Source: Paracyclopina nana
Taxonomy: Eukaryota; Arthropoda; Copepoda; Cyclopoida; Cyclopettidae
DNA: 64,000 nt
Assembly (NCBI GenBank): GCA_019096065.1
Contig: JAGUCH010000003.1
Span: forward strand, 248,001 to 312,000
Direction: 5' to 3'
Shown here: piece by piece, positions 46,330 through 63,227 of the stretch
Position numbering within the stretch: the first letter of the stretch is position 1
How the letters are laid out: every line of letters begins with the position of its first letter
Made by a program: the position numbers and the translations under genes
Notes under the pieces: generated by a model
Told to the model about the DNA's origin: nothing
Seen by the model: only the letters and a program-made list of their open reading frames with translations
Database searches by the model: none

Positions 46330-46705
46330 TAAGCCAGTGGAGGGACAAACTTTTTCGCCAGATGGCGCTTTATGAGCAAGTGTTTTTGGACAAACTGTCA
46401 TGCACTAAACTTGTCACGTGATTACGAGCGGCAATTTGATTGGCTGATTAACGGAGACATGCTTAAAAAATTTGGATTCAACCATGAAAAGCTTGAACAT
46501 TTGCGGGATTTGCAATCAGTTTCATGGCTTGAAATAGCGGCATTTTATCTATAGATTATGTAGTATTTATGAAGTTCTCGGCCCGAGTGCTCCAAAAGCC
46601 GAACAATCACCAATTTTTAATCGTCTATGTATCGCAGCCATATCAAATGTACTTGCTCTAGTTGCCAAATAGATGGCGCTGTTAATCCAGCGACATTACT
46701 CATTT
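46330..46705 (-). mobile_element. MITE family A, copy 8
   Basis: Reverse orientation (TAAGCCAGTGGAGGGACAAA ...); the far end (CCAGCGACATTACTCATTTA) is degenerate. Intergenic. Confidence 0.8.
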
Positions 46706-48156
46706 ACCTAAATATACCTCCCAAAAACGCCAAAGCGGTGAAAGATGGAAAAAAGCCACATCTGGTAATTTTCCAAAAATGCTCACCAGTGCCAATATAA
46801 AGGCCTGAAGGTAACAAGGGGGGAAATTGCTTCAACTCTCGTGACGGTCCGAAAGTAGCCCGAGGCCAGTGGTGAATCGGCTCACTTGCCCAAGGCAAAG
46901 GGACAATTAATATTGCAAGGAGAGGAGGTAATTTCAATCTCATGTATAGCAAGGAGAGGCTCATGCGAGAAAGCCATTAGATGAGATCGAGGTTGATCAT
47001 GAAAATTGAATGAGTAGCAGTACAGTTTGCTCTCTCCGATTGGAAAGTTAGCTTGCACACTACAAATATAGCAGCAGCAGCAGGCAAAGTTCTTGATTGG
47101 GCCCAAAAGGCCCAGCAGCAGTAGCAGCCATGTTGGAAATGTTTGGCTTCAAACGAGCCAACGAGCAACAAGCAGCCAAAAAGCCAGTCACACCACCTCC
47201 AGGCTTTTCAGTGCTGTATGGCAGGAAATCGTTGCCAAAGCCAGGACAGGTACATAATAACACTAATCAGTCTCCACAAATACAAGATGAAATTATGCAT
47301 GAAATTCCAGCAATTCTACAAGCACAAAGGATCTTTCTCTGGGTAAGAAGATTTTATTTTGTTTGAGAGGTTGCGTGAGTGACTGGGACACTGGAGTTGC
47401 GCCAGGATGCAGCCATCTCTTAAGTAAAAAGAATGGGCTTTCTAAATTAGCTTCGGTGGCATTAATTATGCTAATTAAGATCACATGAGATGCTTTGTAC
47501 ATGAGAGCTACAAAGGCTGTTGGTCAAAAAAGCTTTCACATTGGTGCAATAATGCAATAGATATGGGAAATGAAAGCAGGAGAAAGCCGACTTGCTTAGC
47601 GGTTTCCATGCACACCATACGTGGCCTTTATGACGACCAAAGGCAAAACAAGGCCTCCAAGCAGTCGATATCACTCACACAAATGTAGCAAAGGCTTGGA
47701 ATAAAATAATCAGCTGCTGCTCCCACTTCAAGTGATTATCATGCCCAATCCTCAAGCTTGAAAATGTAAGCATTAAAAAAGCCTTGACATGAATTTCAGG
47801 GGCTTTTTTCACATATAACAAAAGCTAGGGTGGTGATTGTAATCTTGGCATTTCATTGAAGCTTCTATAATGCAAGTTTGGCTTTCACATGTGTGTGTGT
47901 GCCAGAAATCTTGAGCTCACAATTTGCCTTGACACGCAAGAAAAGAGCCTTAAAAGCCTTAGTGTTGTGTTGGCCTTTGCACACTTTGCACTTGCTTTGT
48001 ACACAACAATTGCCAAAGCTGCAGCAAGCAAAATGAACCCTGTGAAAAAGCGAAAAACTAGCCGAACGAATTCGGGATTGCTCAACCCACCTTTTTGGTA
48101 AGAACACTGCATTTTGGCTCAGCAATAGTGTCACTTAATTGCTGCTCTGTACAGAA

Positions 48157-48842
48157 GGGCGTTCCCATATTGGATGGTTAGTCAAGTTAAGTCAGGAAAA
48201 AATCTCAGCTGTGTTCAGTTTCGTGCTCAGATATTGATGTCGGTGGATCCTAACTTTGCTTAATCTTATGTCGCACTTGGTAACTTGCTTAGTTACGTTA
48301 AGTTGCTGAACTGATCTTAACATTAAAGAACGTTATCACATGTGTTGCGATTAAAGCTCGCTCTATTGAGACAAAGCTAAGTAAGCTCGTCAGCTGTTTA
48401 TATAAAATACATTCGTGTGTCTGCAAAGCAGCTATAGCTTAACTTTGCTAAAACCAACTGAACTTGGCTATCGCAAGCTGAGCATAACTAATCAAGTAAG
48501 GTTACTCTCTTAGCGAGGTGACTTGAGCTGATCCAACTTTACTCTAAAAAGCTGAGTAAGCTAAGTAAGGTGCTTAGCAACTTGTTGGCGAGTCAACAAA
48601 TCAGCTACCTTAACTTTGCTAAAACCAACTGAACTTGTCTATCACAAGCTGAGCTTAACTAATCAAGTAAGGTTGCTGTCTTAGCAAGGTAACTTGACTA
48701 AAATGTGCGAGTCAGCAAATCAGCTACCTTAACTTTGCTAAAACCAACTGAACTTGGCTGGAACAAGCCGAACTTAACTAATCAAGTAAGGATATTACTT
48801 TAGTGAGGGAACTCGACTAAAAATTCGAATATGGGATCGCCC
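48157..48842 (+). repeat. MITE family B copy with internal duplication
   Basis: GGGCGTTCCCATATTGGATG ... AATATGGGATCGCCC. The AAAACCAACTGAACTTG...AATCAAGTAAGG block occurs three times, so the right half has been tandemly expanded. Confidence 0.8.
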
Positions 48843-49301
48843 TATAGTGTTCTACTACAAATACGTAGAACATGCCAAGATTTCCTACTCGCACTTAATG
48901 GAGCTTTATGGGCTCTTTATTTGCCAAGGCAGAAAAGAGATCCCTGTGGTTGTGTAAGACTGTTATTTATTACATTTTTCAACAGCAGGAAGGGCTCATA
49001 TTCCCTTTTTTTTGGAGGCCTTTGTTGAAGAAAAAATAATTGATGTAAAATTGCTTTCTAAGTAATATCAGCTGAAGCATTGCTGAATTTTTTCCTAGCT
49101 TAAAATAGCATTTTGCTCTGCTTTTTAATTATGGCAGCAGCCTAGCTTCTTCTGAGCTAAAAATGGCTTCATTAAAGCTTTGTCTCAGTTTTAGATGACG
49201 TCATTTGGAAGTGGCCAAAAAAAGCTTCTGAAACCAACTACAACTGTTGACAGCTATGAATTTATCATAAAAATAGCAATTACAGCAGTGTTGTGGAATA
49301 A

Positions 49302-49709
49302 CCTGCCCTGCTTATGTATCCTATAAAATCCGTGGGAAAATGCATAAAAACACTTGAGATGAGCATCACAATTAGAGTCTTCAGCTGATGCTAAAAAAAC
49401 AAAAACAGATCAGCTTTGGGCCAACTTAAAAGTAAACAAGCGCAGATTTTTCAAGTTGGTGCATTTTTTTACAAGTTTCATGTCAGGCAAACCAAATATT
49501 TAATATAACTTTGAGGCACCAAAAGTGAAATGAGTTGATAATGGGTAAAAAAATGTCGATTCTTATGAGGCAAAATTGTCAAATATGCCCGCAAAAACTC
49601 TGCTCGGTCCCAGTCAAAACTTGTTGATGGACAGCTGAAAGTAAATTCAGTTATTCATGAGGCAATTTTTGTCACACCTTAAGGCATTATTCATACATGA
49701 GCAGGGCAT
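49302..49709. mobile_element. Foldback family D, diverged copy
   Basis: Termini GCCCTGCTTATGTATCC and ATACATGAGCAGGGC are inverted relative to each other. Interior CTGCTCGGTCCCAG and ACCTTAAGGCATTATTCATAC match the other copies. Confidence 0.6.
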
Positions 49710-50324
49710 AGCACAATAAAGGCAATTTAGCAGACAATATGACTGATTAGATATACTTGAATAACTTTTAGCTGCAGTTCTTACTTTGGTGGTTTTGCCC
49801 TTGGCACAAAACTGCAGCCATGAGTTAATGTTTAATTGGACCAACTGACTTGGAAATAATTGTGCAATGTCCACAAGGTGAAAGCTCACACATACTATAT
49901 TCAAAAGTTTTTCTACCAGAGAACATTTTTGTACTTGCTCTCTTTCTTCCCATTTTCTCAATTAAGAGCAAATTACTTTGGTAGCTTCTATGGAAGTTGC
50001 TTTCACTGAAAATACTTTAGAAAGCCAGCAAATCCTGGTTTTTTTCAAATACCATCAAAAAGTTGGCTCCAAATGCAACACACTTGAAATTTTTCACGCG
50101 CCATGCTTCCCTTCAAGTTGCCTTAAATGCACTTTATGCACTAGAAATTGCCATTACTTCTGTGTTCAACTACTAACATTCTTGCAGCACATAAAATGCA
50201 TTTCTCTCATGATGTAAATCTATTGGCTCTTAATATCAAACATTGCATGTCTGCCCTTGCAAATTACAGAGTGGACAAAGTGTAATTTCAAAAAAATACA
50301 TTGCCGCAAGGAAACAAAGCAGTA

Positions 50325-50706
50325 TAAGCCACAGGCCTTGAGTCGATAGATTCACAGCGCCATCTATTTGGCAGCTTGAGCAAGTACATTTGACATGGCT
50401 GCGCTACATAGAACATTATAAATTGGCGATTGTTTGGCTTTTGGAGCACTTGCGCCGAAAACTTCACTAATACTACATAATCTAAGATTAAAATGCCGCT
50501 TTTTCCAGTCATGAAACCGTATGCAAATCCCGCAAAAGTTCAAGCTTATCGTTGTTAGAACCAAATTTTTCGAGCCTATCTCAGTTCATCAGCCAATCAA
50601 ATTGCCGCTCTTAATCACATGACAAGTTTGGTGCATGACAGTTTGTTCAAAAATACTTGCTCAAAAAGCGCCATCTAGGGAAAAAGTTTATCCCTCCACT
50701 GGCTTA
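50325..50706 (+). mobile_element. MITE family A, copy 9
   Basis: Complete copy flanked by TA, intergenic, 1.2 kb upstream of the kinase gene. Confidence 0.85.
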
Positions 50707-51915
50707 TGGATGGCATGCCAAGAGAACTTTTCCCTTTTCGTAGCTACATCTTTTACGACCTCGAGGAAGGCCAACCACCAAAAAAAGGAAGTCTTCCTTT
50801 TTTAGCCATGAAAAGGCGGCCTTTCTAAGGTGCGCATGATGGGACAAGGCCATGAGGGAACGGCTACGTCACTGTCTCAAAAAGGCTGAGTATGGCCTTG
50901 AAAAGCAGGCTCCCTTTTTTCACAGCTGATCACGACTTGTCAAGCCTAACCGCAAAGAGCTGACAGTTCGAAAATTGGCCCCTGCCTTCAAATAAAACAA
51001 AAACATCCAAAATTGGCCAGAATGAATGTCTAGCATAATTTCAAGCTTTTCAATCAAACCGAGCATCCATTTCTAAGGCACATGATTTGGCTCGACTTGG
51101 AGCCCGATCCAGCATTTCAGTAAAATTTGAAAAATTTCCTTTTTTTGGACTTGTCAGTTCTTTGTGGGCAAAGTTGCAAAGGTTGCTCCAAAGGAATAAT
51201 AGCAGTACACATAAATTGGCCTTCACGCAAGGCCAACCGACTCTTTCATAGTGGGAAAATTCCCATGGGTGAAGTTTTGCTTGCCTAAATTAACCAGCTC
51301 GCTGCAAAGCCTCACTCAATATTAAGCATCATTAAAAATTGGCACCATTTTCAAGGCAGTTTTCCCCAGTGTGAGATCAAGGCTCTTTCCCAGCTCAGTA
51401 GGGCTGAAGGCCGCATTCTGAGCAATTATTGCTTTTAGTGTGAAAGGCCGTAGCAATTGGGAAAGAAGGCTCAGTCATGAGCCCGCATAAAGGCCCAAAA
51501 GTGCTCTGATCGATTCTCAAGTCAAGCCATGGCAGTTGGACACACCACCAATAATAACGTGGACCTAATGTCTGAGGTTGCGGTTGCGGTTGCGGACTCG
51601 CGGAAATCGGGCTTCACATACCATAGAGGCTCTTATAAGTAACCAAAAAAACCTCAGTTTTATGTGCCCATTTTTTGCCCAAAATATCTTTTTCTCTATT
51701 TCTTTCTGGTTTCCCTTTGATTTATAATTTATACATATGAGTTAGCTCAATTTTTTGCTTGCTATATTTTCTTGGTAAATCGGATTTTCAGGGCAAAATA
51801 GTTGCTGCACTCACACACGTTGCCATGGAGCTTGATGCGCTCTCTTCATTTTCCATGCATTTGGCAGTTATGTGGGCATAAGTAAGGTCGATAATACATA
51901 AAGCTTGTCATAATA

Positions 51916-55842
<3,927 letters not shown>

Positions 55843-56130
55843 CAAGCAGCAAAGAAGCAAAGCAACCAAAGGCCGTCCTTGCTGCCTTATCTGAACCTTT
55901 AAATTATGATGATATTTTTGTGTGCTGCAATCCGGTATGACTCCTCCTAACTCTGAGTGCCAAGATTGGCATGATACTTTGGACATCATTTCTCCTCATT
56001 TAGAAAGCTGCCATCAGAGATAAGAAACCAATGAAGAATCACAAAAACAGAGAGCTTAAAAATGATATGAAACTCTTGTTATGCCAATCATGAGTTTGGG
56101 GTTACTTTGAGTGATACCTGCTGATAAAAA

Positions 56131-56136
56131 AATAAA
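56131..56136 (+). terminator. Kinase poly(A) signal
   Basis: AATAAATAAA on the plus strand, about 290 bases after the kinase stop; it lies between the convergent kinase and RNF19 genes. Confidence 0.65.
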
Positions 56137-56559
56137 TAAAAGTTTGCTTCTTATCTGCAAACCTGGATGAATCATTTGGCTCCATTTTAGGCTGAGGACT
56201 TGAAAGCCAAAGCCATCATGGCGCACTTGAGAGTTTGTCGAGTGGGCTGGATTTTTCCACCCAACTCTGAGAGCTTCTTCGCATTCGAGCCCTGAATATT
56301 TTCAACACGTGAACTAAGCATATACAGCAAGGGCACCACAAAATTCCGTCCACGTGCTGAATGGGCCCACTCACACAAAACAACATAATCATGGAAAAGC
56401 CATGTTTTTTTGGCTAAAAACAACAACTTTTATCTCGCAGAAGTTTCAACTTAAAATATAGCATCTGAATTAGCAGCAGGATATCGTGGAAACAATCTAA
56501 ATACATGGATAGTTTCAAGGGTACGTACACCACTTTTAAGGGATGATCACAATAGCCAT

Positions 56560-59500
56560 TCATTCCAATTCTTCCTTGTGAGGGCTGGAGGAGTGTTGGC
56601 CGATGCTGAGCAAGGTCACTCCCATGCCTCCCTGGGACAAAATTGACGAGCCAGCCTCGTCAATGGTGAGGCGCGCAGCTTTCGGCGAGGCCGAGCTGAT
56701 TTTGCCACCAATTCGAGGCTTCTGCTCGGGTGAAATGACTTGGGCCAGCTCCTCGGCGGTCTCCTCGGTCAAAATGCTCGGCTCGATCTTGCTCCCCTGA
56801 AAACACCCAATTATTTCAATATCATTAGCATGTAATGGTCATCATGCACCTTCAAAAATCTGCCAGAGAGGGAAGTGTTGTCGGAGTTCGGCTGGTCCTC
56901 TCCAGCTGTGGTGGTGTCGTCGATGAAACTGATGTTGTCATCGAACCTGACCCGCTCCGAGCCCGCGTCCTCGCCACTCAGAAGGCTGCCATTCTCACTG
57001 AGCTGCAAAATTCAATAAGGTTCAAATAGTTCCCCATGGGAATCAAGAAAAGCATACTTGTTTGTCGAGCAGAGGCCGCCTTCGCTGCGACCTCCGGCCT
57101 CCGTGGCCCATGCTGAGCTCATCGCCGGACATGGAGCTCACGGGGGACATGGACCTGGGCGGCGGGTTCAAATTGCCTGGATGAATATGACTTGAGTGTG
57201 TAGTGAACTGCTGCTGCTGAATTTGGGGCATGGGCAACGACCTCAAAGACAGCTGGTCCTCAATTGCAGCCGAGGCCGCGTCCGTGGCCTTGTAGCTGTG
57301 CATGGACTGGCTGTCTCCAAACTGCAACAACAAAACGTATTAGCTTCGTACTCCGAGCCAATAATGCATAGTCACATACTTTGTAGGCTAAGAGTGACCC
57401 TGCCAAAGCTCGTGTGGAGGCTGCTGCGGAATTCCCACCGTCCTCAGCCAAGGACACGGTGGCTGACCTCTCAGAAAGGCTGACAGTTTCCGACAGCCTC
57501 TCAGAGGAGAACGAGAATTTCTTGCGAGGATGCACGTCCACGCCGACCTCGAGTCGGTTGTTTTTGGAGCGGAGGCCACCAGAATAAATTGAGGCTCCCA
57601 GGTAGGACGAGGCCACGGAGCCAGTGAGGGATGCGCCGGCCACCGCGGTATTGGAGGCCGACTCTCGGTCGGGCTCGCGGCTCGCGTTGTCCGCAGCGTT
57701 CTCCAGAAGGCAGCCGGAGCCCATGGAGAGCGAGGCCCCCAGGGACACCTCGCCAATCGAGGGGTTGGCCACGTTGCTCCCCCCGAAAATGCCGTCGGGC
57801 AGGGCCGGCCTGTAGGGCGGATCCTCGTCGATGTCGATCCTCACTCCGGAAGAGTTGGTGGTGACGCCGCAGCCCTCGGAGCGACACAAAGCAATTGGCA
57901 CGACTCCGTAGACGTAGCACAGGAGGATGGGCACGCCGATGGCCACCGCGAGGCCGGCCAGGAAAGGCGAGAACACAATGGAGACCACCACCCCGCCGAC
58001 CACCGCGGAGTTGCGTTTGTGCCGGTTGGAGCCTTTGTAGTGGTCGTGGATTTTGTGGCCCACCCACGAGGGAATTCCGATGAGCATGGCCGGAATGGAG
58101 ATGCCAGCGAGGAGCGCAATCCCCACCGGAGCTCCGACCAGCGTGCCAAGCTGCCACAGGAGCTTCTTCTTGCGGGACCAGGGCTTCTTGCCCCAAAAGG
58201 TGCATCCGGAGGGGCTGAGGTAGTGCAAATCCGATATCTCCTTCATGCACAGCCAGCAAAACTCCACGCCGCACACCGCGCACGTCATGTGGTTGCATGA
58301 CCCGTCATGCATTTTCACCGCCAGCACCTGGCACCGAGGACAGGCCTTCACCTCCGAGTAGAGGCCGGAGGCCGCGGCCACGCCGGATCCCGAGGAGGCC
58401 GCACCGCCACCGCCGCCCATTGCCGCCGCTCCGGACTCGAGGCTGAAAGTGGCCGAGGACGACCTGAAATACAGCTGGTTTGTCAACTACTTGCAAAAAA
58501 AACTACTTGTAACACCCAAGAATTGTACATTTTCTGAAAAATTGAGTACCAAGGCCTCATTTGGTGATGAAATAAAAATCCTGGCCTATCGCTTCCAATA
58601 CCATAAAAATTCTAAAAACGTTTTGCGCAAAAATTGAAGAAATAAAACTTGAGTTACTACATAGTAAAATCGCTAGGATGAACATATCTGGCAGATGGCA
58701 GCAAATATCTCAATTTGAGTACATTTTGCAGACTTGCTTAAAATAGAAAAAAGTGAGATCTTCTTTTTTCAGAGGGGCTCATTGCTATAAATAATCTCAA
58801 AAAATAATAAACTGCAGGCGCTGGACGTTTTTGAAAATACTATGTTATGGGAAGCCATATTTAAATGAACCCTAGGAACATAGTACGGTTTCAGAAAATG
58901 TACATTTTTTGGGTGTTGTCAGAAGTTAGGACCTTCTGCAAGTCAATGTGAAGTATGTATACCTGAAGGTTGTCTGGTGCCGCTGGGCCCTGGCGGCATC
59001 ACAGGTTTGATTGGGGTGCCACTCCGCCTTGCAGTGGTAGCAGAACGCGTATCCGCAGCCGGGCCGCTTGCACTCGATTTTGGGGCAGGAGGCGCAGCCC
59101 GCGGCGATGACAGCATAGGTACAGTTGGGCCGGGGACACCACCTCGTGTCCGGATCCGTGGCCAGGAGGCGTCTCAGCATCAGCGACTCGTACAGCGTGA
59201 CCAAGTGGCTGTAGCGCTCCCCCAGGAGCGTCGTAATGTCTGCAGCAGAAAAAAATATATACATAATTTCGGGGCTAAAATTAGAGCTCGTTGGTTACGG
59301 TCGCCTTGGCACGCTCAGAAGAGAGAAATGCCATGACAACCAGAGCCTCCAGAGGCTTCCAAGATGGAGGAACCGATGGAAGTGGTCGACATCGAGCTTG
59401 ACGATGCCATCATCATCAGCGATCAGCACGAAGACACCAAGAAGAGGCCAAAGAACCTGACAAACCACGGACTGCCTGAGCACCCGTGGTGCCCCAAGCT

Positions 59501-60473
59501 GGAGGAGGAGCCAAAGGAGAAGGTAGACTATCCAATGCTGGATATAAAATAGTTTGAATGCGGTTTTTTCCAGGTGAACCCCGTGAAGAAGTACTTCTGG
59601 TCGAAGAGGTCGGCCCACTACCTGGCCATGAAGGCCAAGGCCAAGCAGGAGCGGGAGCGGAAGAAGTCACCGAGGGAGATCTTGTCCCTGATGGCCAAGG
59701 ACGTGGCCATCAAGGAGGTCCTGCACAAGGTGGGCATGTACGACTACGACTGCAAGCTGAACGACGAGGAGAACCCGGACAGCATCACGGAGTTCTACCT
59801 CTTCCTCCTCGGCTTCTTTGCGTTCACCTTCATGATGGCCGCCATCTTCTTCTTCGTCTTTGACGGATACCAATCCTCCATGTTGGGCGTGCTGTTCTTT
59901 TGAAATACATCGTGCGAGACCAATTCATTATTAGTATTACTCACCGTTGGGATGCATCAGCTCGGTGCATTGGGGACACTTGAGGTTGGCACGACCATCC
60001 TGGATCTCCAGCTTGACGTAGGTGTGCAGGCAGTCTTCGCAGAACAAATGGTGGCAATTGCGCAGCTGGGGAAATTGGTCGACCGAATATTCAGCCATGC
60101 ACAGCGGGCACTCGCGGATCCCCGAGGCTGAAGTCTGCCCTTGAACGACGACAGGGCTCTCCTGAGGATCCCGCTGATTTTTCGATGATTTTGGCATGGG
60201 CGACCGCCGTCCGAATGGCGGGGCCAGCAAGGGGTTGTTGAAAAACAGCCTTTGGAGCGAGAATCGCGAGCGAGCTCGCTTCTTTGGCTTGGGGGTCAAA
60301 GTCGAAGAAGGAGCGGGCATTTTGATCGAGGTCTGATCCCTCTTCTTGGCCTTTGGACTCTTGTTCGACGGCCCCGGGCTATCGAGGGGCACGTCGTGGT
60401 CGTAGTCGGCGGCCAAGGCCGTCTTTGACGGCGACTGAGACGAGGCCTCGGAAGTCTTCTTTTTCTTCATCAT
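56560..60473 (-). CDS. RNF19-like: RNF19-type RBR E3 ubiquitin-protein ligase
   Basis: Coding exons: 60473-59945, 59239-58963, 58463-57380, 57321-57058, 57002-56850, 56796-56560; phases join, giving 847 residues, close to vertebrate RNF19A. The RING-IBR-RING module is complete: RING1 from residue 122 (CPLCMAEY...CHHLFCEDC...CPQC), IBR in the second coding exon (CPRPNC...[14 protein letters not shown]), RING2 near 309-345 with the thioester cysteine expected at Cys324 in [12 protein letters not shown] ligases pass ubiquitin through that cysteine (family knowledge). Two hydrophobic segments follow ([16 protein letters not shown] and [16 protein letters not shown]...), the RNF19 membrane hairpin, then a Ser-rich tail. 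The N-terminus is basic and Ser/Pro-rich. A 5' UTR exon ending at 60561 is joined by a 73-bp intron to an exon starting at 60487. The 3' end faces the kinase gene. Confidence 0.92.
59364..59903 (+). CDS. Small tail-anchored-like protein nested in an RNF19 intron
   Basis: Exons 59364-59522 and 59574-59903, joined in phase 0 across a 51-bp GT-AG intron; 162 residues. It starts with an acidic segment ([20 protein letters not shown]), then a Lys-rich helix-like part ([20 protein letters not shown]) and one hydrophobic segment close to the C-terminus ([20 protein letters not shown]). Codon use is GC-rich like the neighbouring true exons. It lies on the opposite strand inside the 705-bp RNF19 intron 58963/59239-59945, 40 bp from the next RNF19 exon. 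The family is not recognised; no function is proposed beyond probable C-terminal membrane insertion. Confidence 0.75.
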
Positions 60474-60602
60474 TGTTTTTTTTTGGTCTGTAAACAATGA
60501 CTCAATTTGCGTGGTGACTCGTGACGTTTTGACGTAAAAATTGAGGCGGGCGAAACTCACCGAAATTAAGATGTGGATTTGAGTTAAAACAGGGACAAAA
60601 AC

Positions 60603-62263
60603 ATGGCTTCGAGGTCAGGTAAGTCGTTTGAGCGGAGAACGGCTAAAATAAGAGCGAGTTCGCCTTCGTTTCCCCTCCGTGAATTCCCGAGTTTTTTCAC
60701 AATATTGGTTTCGCAAAATCGGGTTCGAACAAGTAAGTCGATCCGAAATTCTTATCTCATTTCTTTAATGAGTATCTTTTCAAATGCTATTGAGTATATG
60801 AGTAAAATGTGAAATTTAAATTATAAATTGAAATTTGGTGAGAAAGGACAAAAGTGTTTTCTCTAAAATAAGGCTCCGATAAGCTTTGATAATTGAGAGG
60901 CGCGCCTTAAAAATGTCGGAGCGGTCACGGACAAAACACTTTCTCTACTCCTTTTCAGCAAACTGACATAACATAGCTACAAACCTTTATGAAATGACTG
61001 GTTAATTCCAAGCTGCAATGCCTCTGTAAAAACTGTCCTAAAATGATCTTCCAATTACAATTAATTTTCGAGAATGGCCAAAATAAGAAAGTAACTTAAA
61101 ATTAGTAATATTACAGAATACATAAAACTAATAAAAAAAATAGTGAAATAGTATAATGTCAATGCTGAAAAGTTAGTGGATTTTGCGGCATGTCCTCGTT
61201 TTTCAGGGCGTAATTAGTGGGTATTTTCACGGATCAATGAAGCTTTCTTGCTTGTTGCTCTGAACGTTGCTAACTATTTTCCGCCTATGATTGATTGAGG
61301 CTGCTGAAGCACTCAAAAAAACGAAAGCCATCACTTGTAATGTTCAAGCTAGCTGCTATCAAAAATGATTGGCAAACACTTATCCTCATCACGATCCTAT
61401 TGTAGACCATTGTGGTGTAAATACATAATGGGCATACTATAATACATTCCCCATACAGGTTGTGCCTTCAAAATTGCAACACCTATGCTTGAAACATTTT
61501 GCCTTAAAAATGAGGACTCGGCACTTGCAGCCTGAATCAACTTTAGACGCTAGGTGGCGCCACTGTGGGTGTATAAATACCAGAAGTGGATTTTTCACTT
61601 GTATCTTTTGGCATTTTTGATGACTAAATTACCAAAAAAGGCAAAAGCAGGGAGAAAATCCACTTCTGGTACTTTTACCCCCTCGTCAGTGGCGCCATCT
61701 GTTGTACTACTCAAAAAACACATAGTATAAACATCATAAAAAAATTGCATATTAGCCTTTTGACTCTAGATGGCGCCACTAAAGGTATATAAATACCACA
61801 AGTGGATTTTTCCACTGTGTAAATTGGCATTTTTGATGACTTTGTGGTAAATACAGTTCATTGCCAACCAGCTGTTTATTTCTACAAAACAAGTTTATTT
61901 TCTAAAGACCAAAAAAAGGAAAAAATCCACTTCTGGTACTTTTACCCCCTCGTCAGTGGCGCCATCTGTTGTACTACTCAAAAAACACCTAGTATATAAA
62001 CATATGAAGGTTTTGGAGGGACATTCTGTAAAAATGGAATTTCTTGTGCGTACATGCGTGCCTCGCGCTCGCATTATTTCTGCTTGCTAGCTTCTTCTCC
62101 AAGTCGAGCCAGCTCAGGTATACGACTTAGTCGTCGTCATCGTCGTCGTCGTCGTCGTCGTTTGTTTGGGTTCGAGCAAGAGCAGATCATCGAGGAGCAG
62201 TTGGATGACACACTCGCTTCGTGGGAGGATATCACTGCGCTCATGACTCACAAAACGACATAA
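60603..62263 (+). CDS. Possible small basic protein, divergent from RNF19
   Basis: An ATG at 60603 begins a 16-base coding start (MASRS) followed by a consensus donor, CAG|GTAAGT. The acceptor CTCAG|GT at 62117 would join it in frame to IRLSRR, a poly-Arg run and LFGFEQEQIIEEQLDDTLASW, ending in TAA at 62261; about 53 residues. The Arg run comes from a CGT microsatellite. Start codons of this gene and RNF19 are only 130 bp apart, head to head. The protein is unfamiliar. The join is inferred from splice consensus and phase alone, and other exons could exist. Confidence 0.35.
61550..61703. mobile_element. Family J small MITE
   Basis: Inverted ends: AGGTGGCGCCACT ... AGTGGCGCCATCTG, with ACCAGAAGTGGATTTTTC mirrored by AAAATCCACTTCTGGTAC. 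It is about 150 bp. Confidence 0.75.
61768..61976. mobile_element. Family J small MITE, second copy
   Basis: Same ends as 61550-61703 (AGATGGCGCCACT ... AGTGGCGCCATCTG); the right ends are identical over about 50 bases (CACTTCTGGTACTTTTACCC). The interior differs and is longer by about 55 bases. Confidence 0.75.
62130..62161. repeat. (CGT)n microsatellite
   Basis: Ten CGT triplets with one CAT interruption. In the possible small gene it would encode the Arg run. Confidence 0.85.
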
Positions 62264-63227
62264 AAGGTAAGCCTTATTTATTTTCATATGCAAAGTTGCC
62301 AAACAGGTGGCAGATTGCAGATTGTTAGGCCTAAAATAGCAAATAAATCAAGTTAGGCTCATTTTCTAAAAAAAACCTACATATGTTTAGTGCTTGAAAT
62401 TATGGAATAAGATAATGATTTATGTTGCAAAGTCAATGAAAAGTTGCGCTGATTTCATTCTAGGTGGCGCTGAGTGTAGTTGTATAGATTAGAAGATTAA
62501 CCTGTCCAGTATTTGAAGTGGTTAATTGCTTAAATTGGTTGTTTCAAATCAAATAATAGCCAAATATGTGGTAGATAGCCAAAAATAGGCTCAAAATAGC
62601 CCTTAAATTGAATTTCGCTCAAGTTGCACCGTTTCCAGTGTAGGTGGCGCTGCGTGCACTCTTATGTACTGAAACGCTGCATGTTTATAATATTTCAAGT
62701 TTTGGCTTGGGATCCCGCATAGATTATTGAATATGTACTTAAGCAAAAAGGGCTGTTTTCATGTTTGACATTGCTGTGATTCGTGTTGGTGAAAAGACAG
62801 TAGCAATTCCTGCAGTAGAGCACACAACTTCAAGGCTGTTTCACTGTCGACTTTCCTCAGTTTATTCTGACCAAGTAAACAGAGTATGTATACAGCTATG
62901 CACTCGTAATAACGGAATGTCTTGACTCATACATGAATGCCATTTTAGCATTAATTGGCGCCGCAGGAGCACTAACAATAATAATAATTTTAATAACGCG
63001 TGTAGTAATCATCATATCGCATTTCCGTTCCTTCGAAGTAGTTGAATTCGAGCTTTTGCCCTCCTCACAGCTCAAGAATAAAAAATTGAAAATCGTGCCA
63101 CTTTTCACACAAAGTCCCATCGTATTCAGAGTAAATGAACCGAGCCTGCAGTTTTTAGGCATGAAATCCAGAAATCGTAGCTTGACTTTGAGCTCGATCC
63201 ATTTTAAATCAGACCTCAAATTTAGCT
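62264..63227. other. No gene recognised
   Basis: Two short TAGGTGGCGCTG motifs (62464, 62641) recall family A/J ends. Hydrophobic open frames at 62933-63235 come from an AT-rich run and are not supported as coding. Confidence 0.5.

Larger units (their letters stand above)
42969..51915. other. Gene-poor 9-kb stretch
   Basis: Between the divergent carboxypeptidase and kinase genes no gene could be supported. It holds foldback elements (43229-43980, 44562-44950, 49302-49709), a minisatellite (45050-45620), two family A MITEs and one family B copy. A short open stretch at 47097-47250 (PGFSVLYGRKSLPKPGQ then GTACAT) has coding-like composition but no partner exon. Confidence 0.5.

Noticed and set aside
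47097..47250. Plus-strand exon with Pro-rich sequence ending at GTACAT
   Set aside because: Weak donor, no recognisable family and no phase-matched partner nearby; left unannotated as a gene.
57501..58298. 265-codon minus-strand frame and several plus-strand frames over the RNF19 RING2 exon
   Set aside because: Shadow frames of the GC-rich RNF19 exon; only the RNF19 frame carries conserved zinc ligands and splice-phase continuity.
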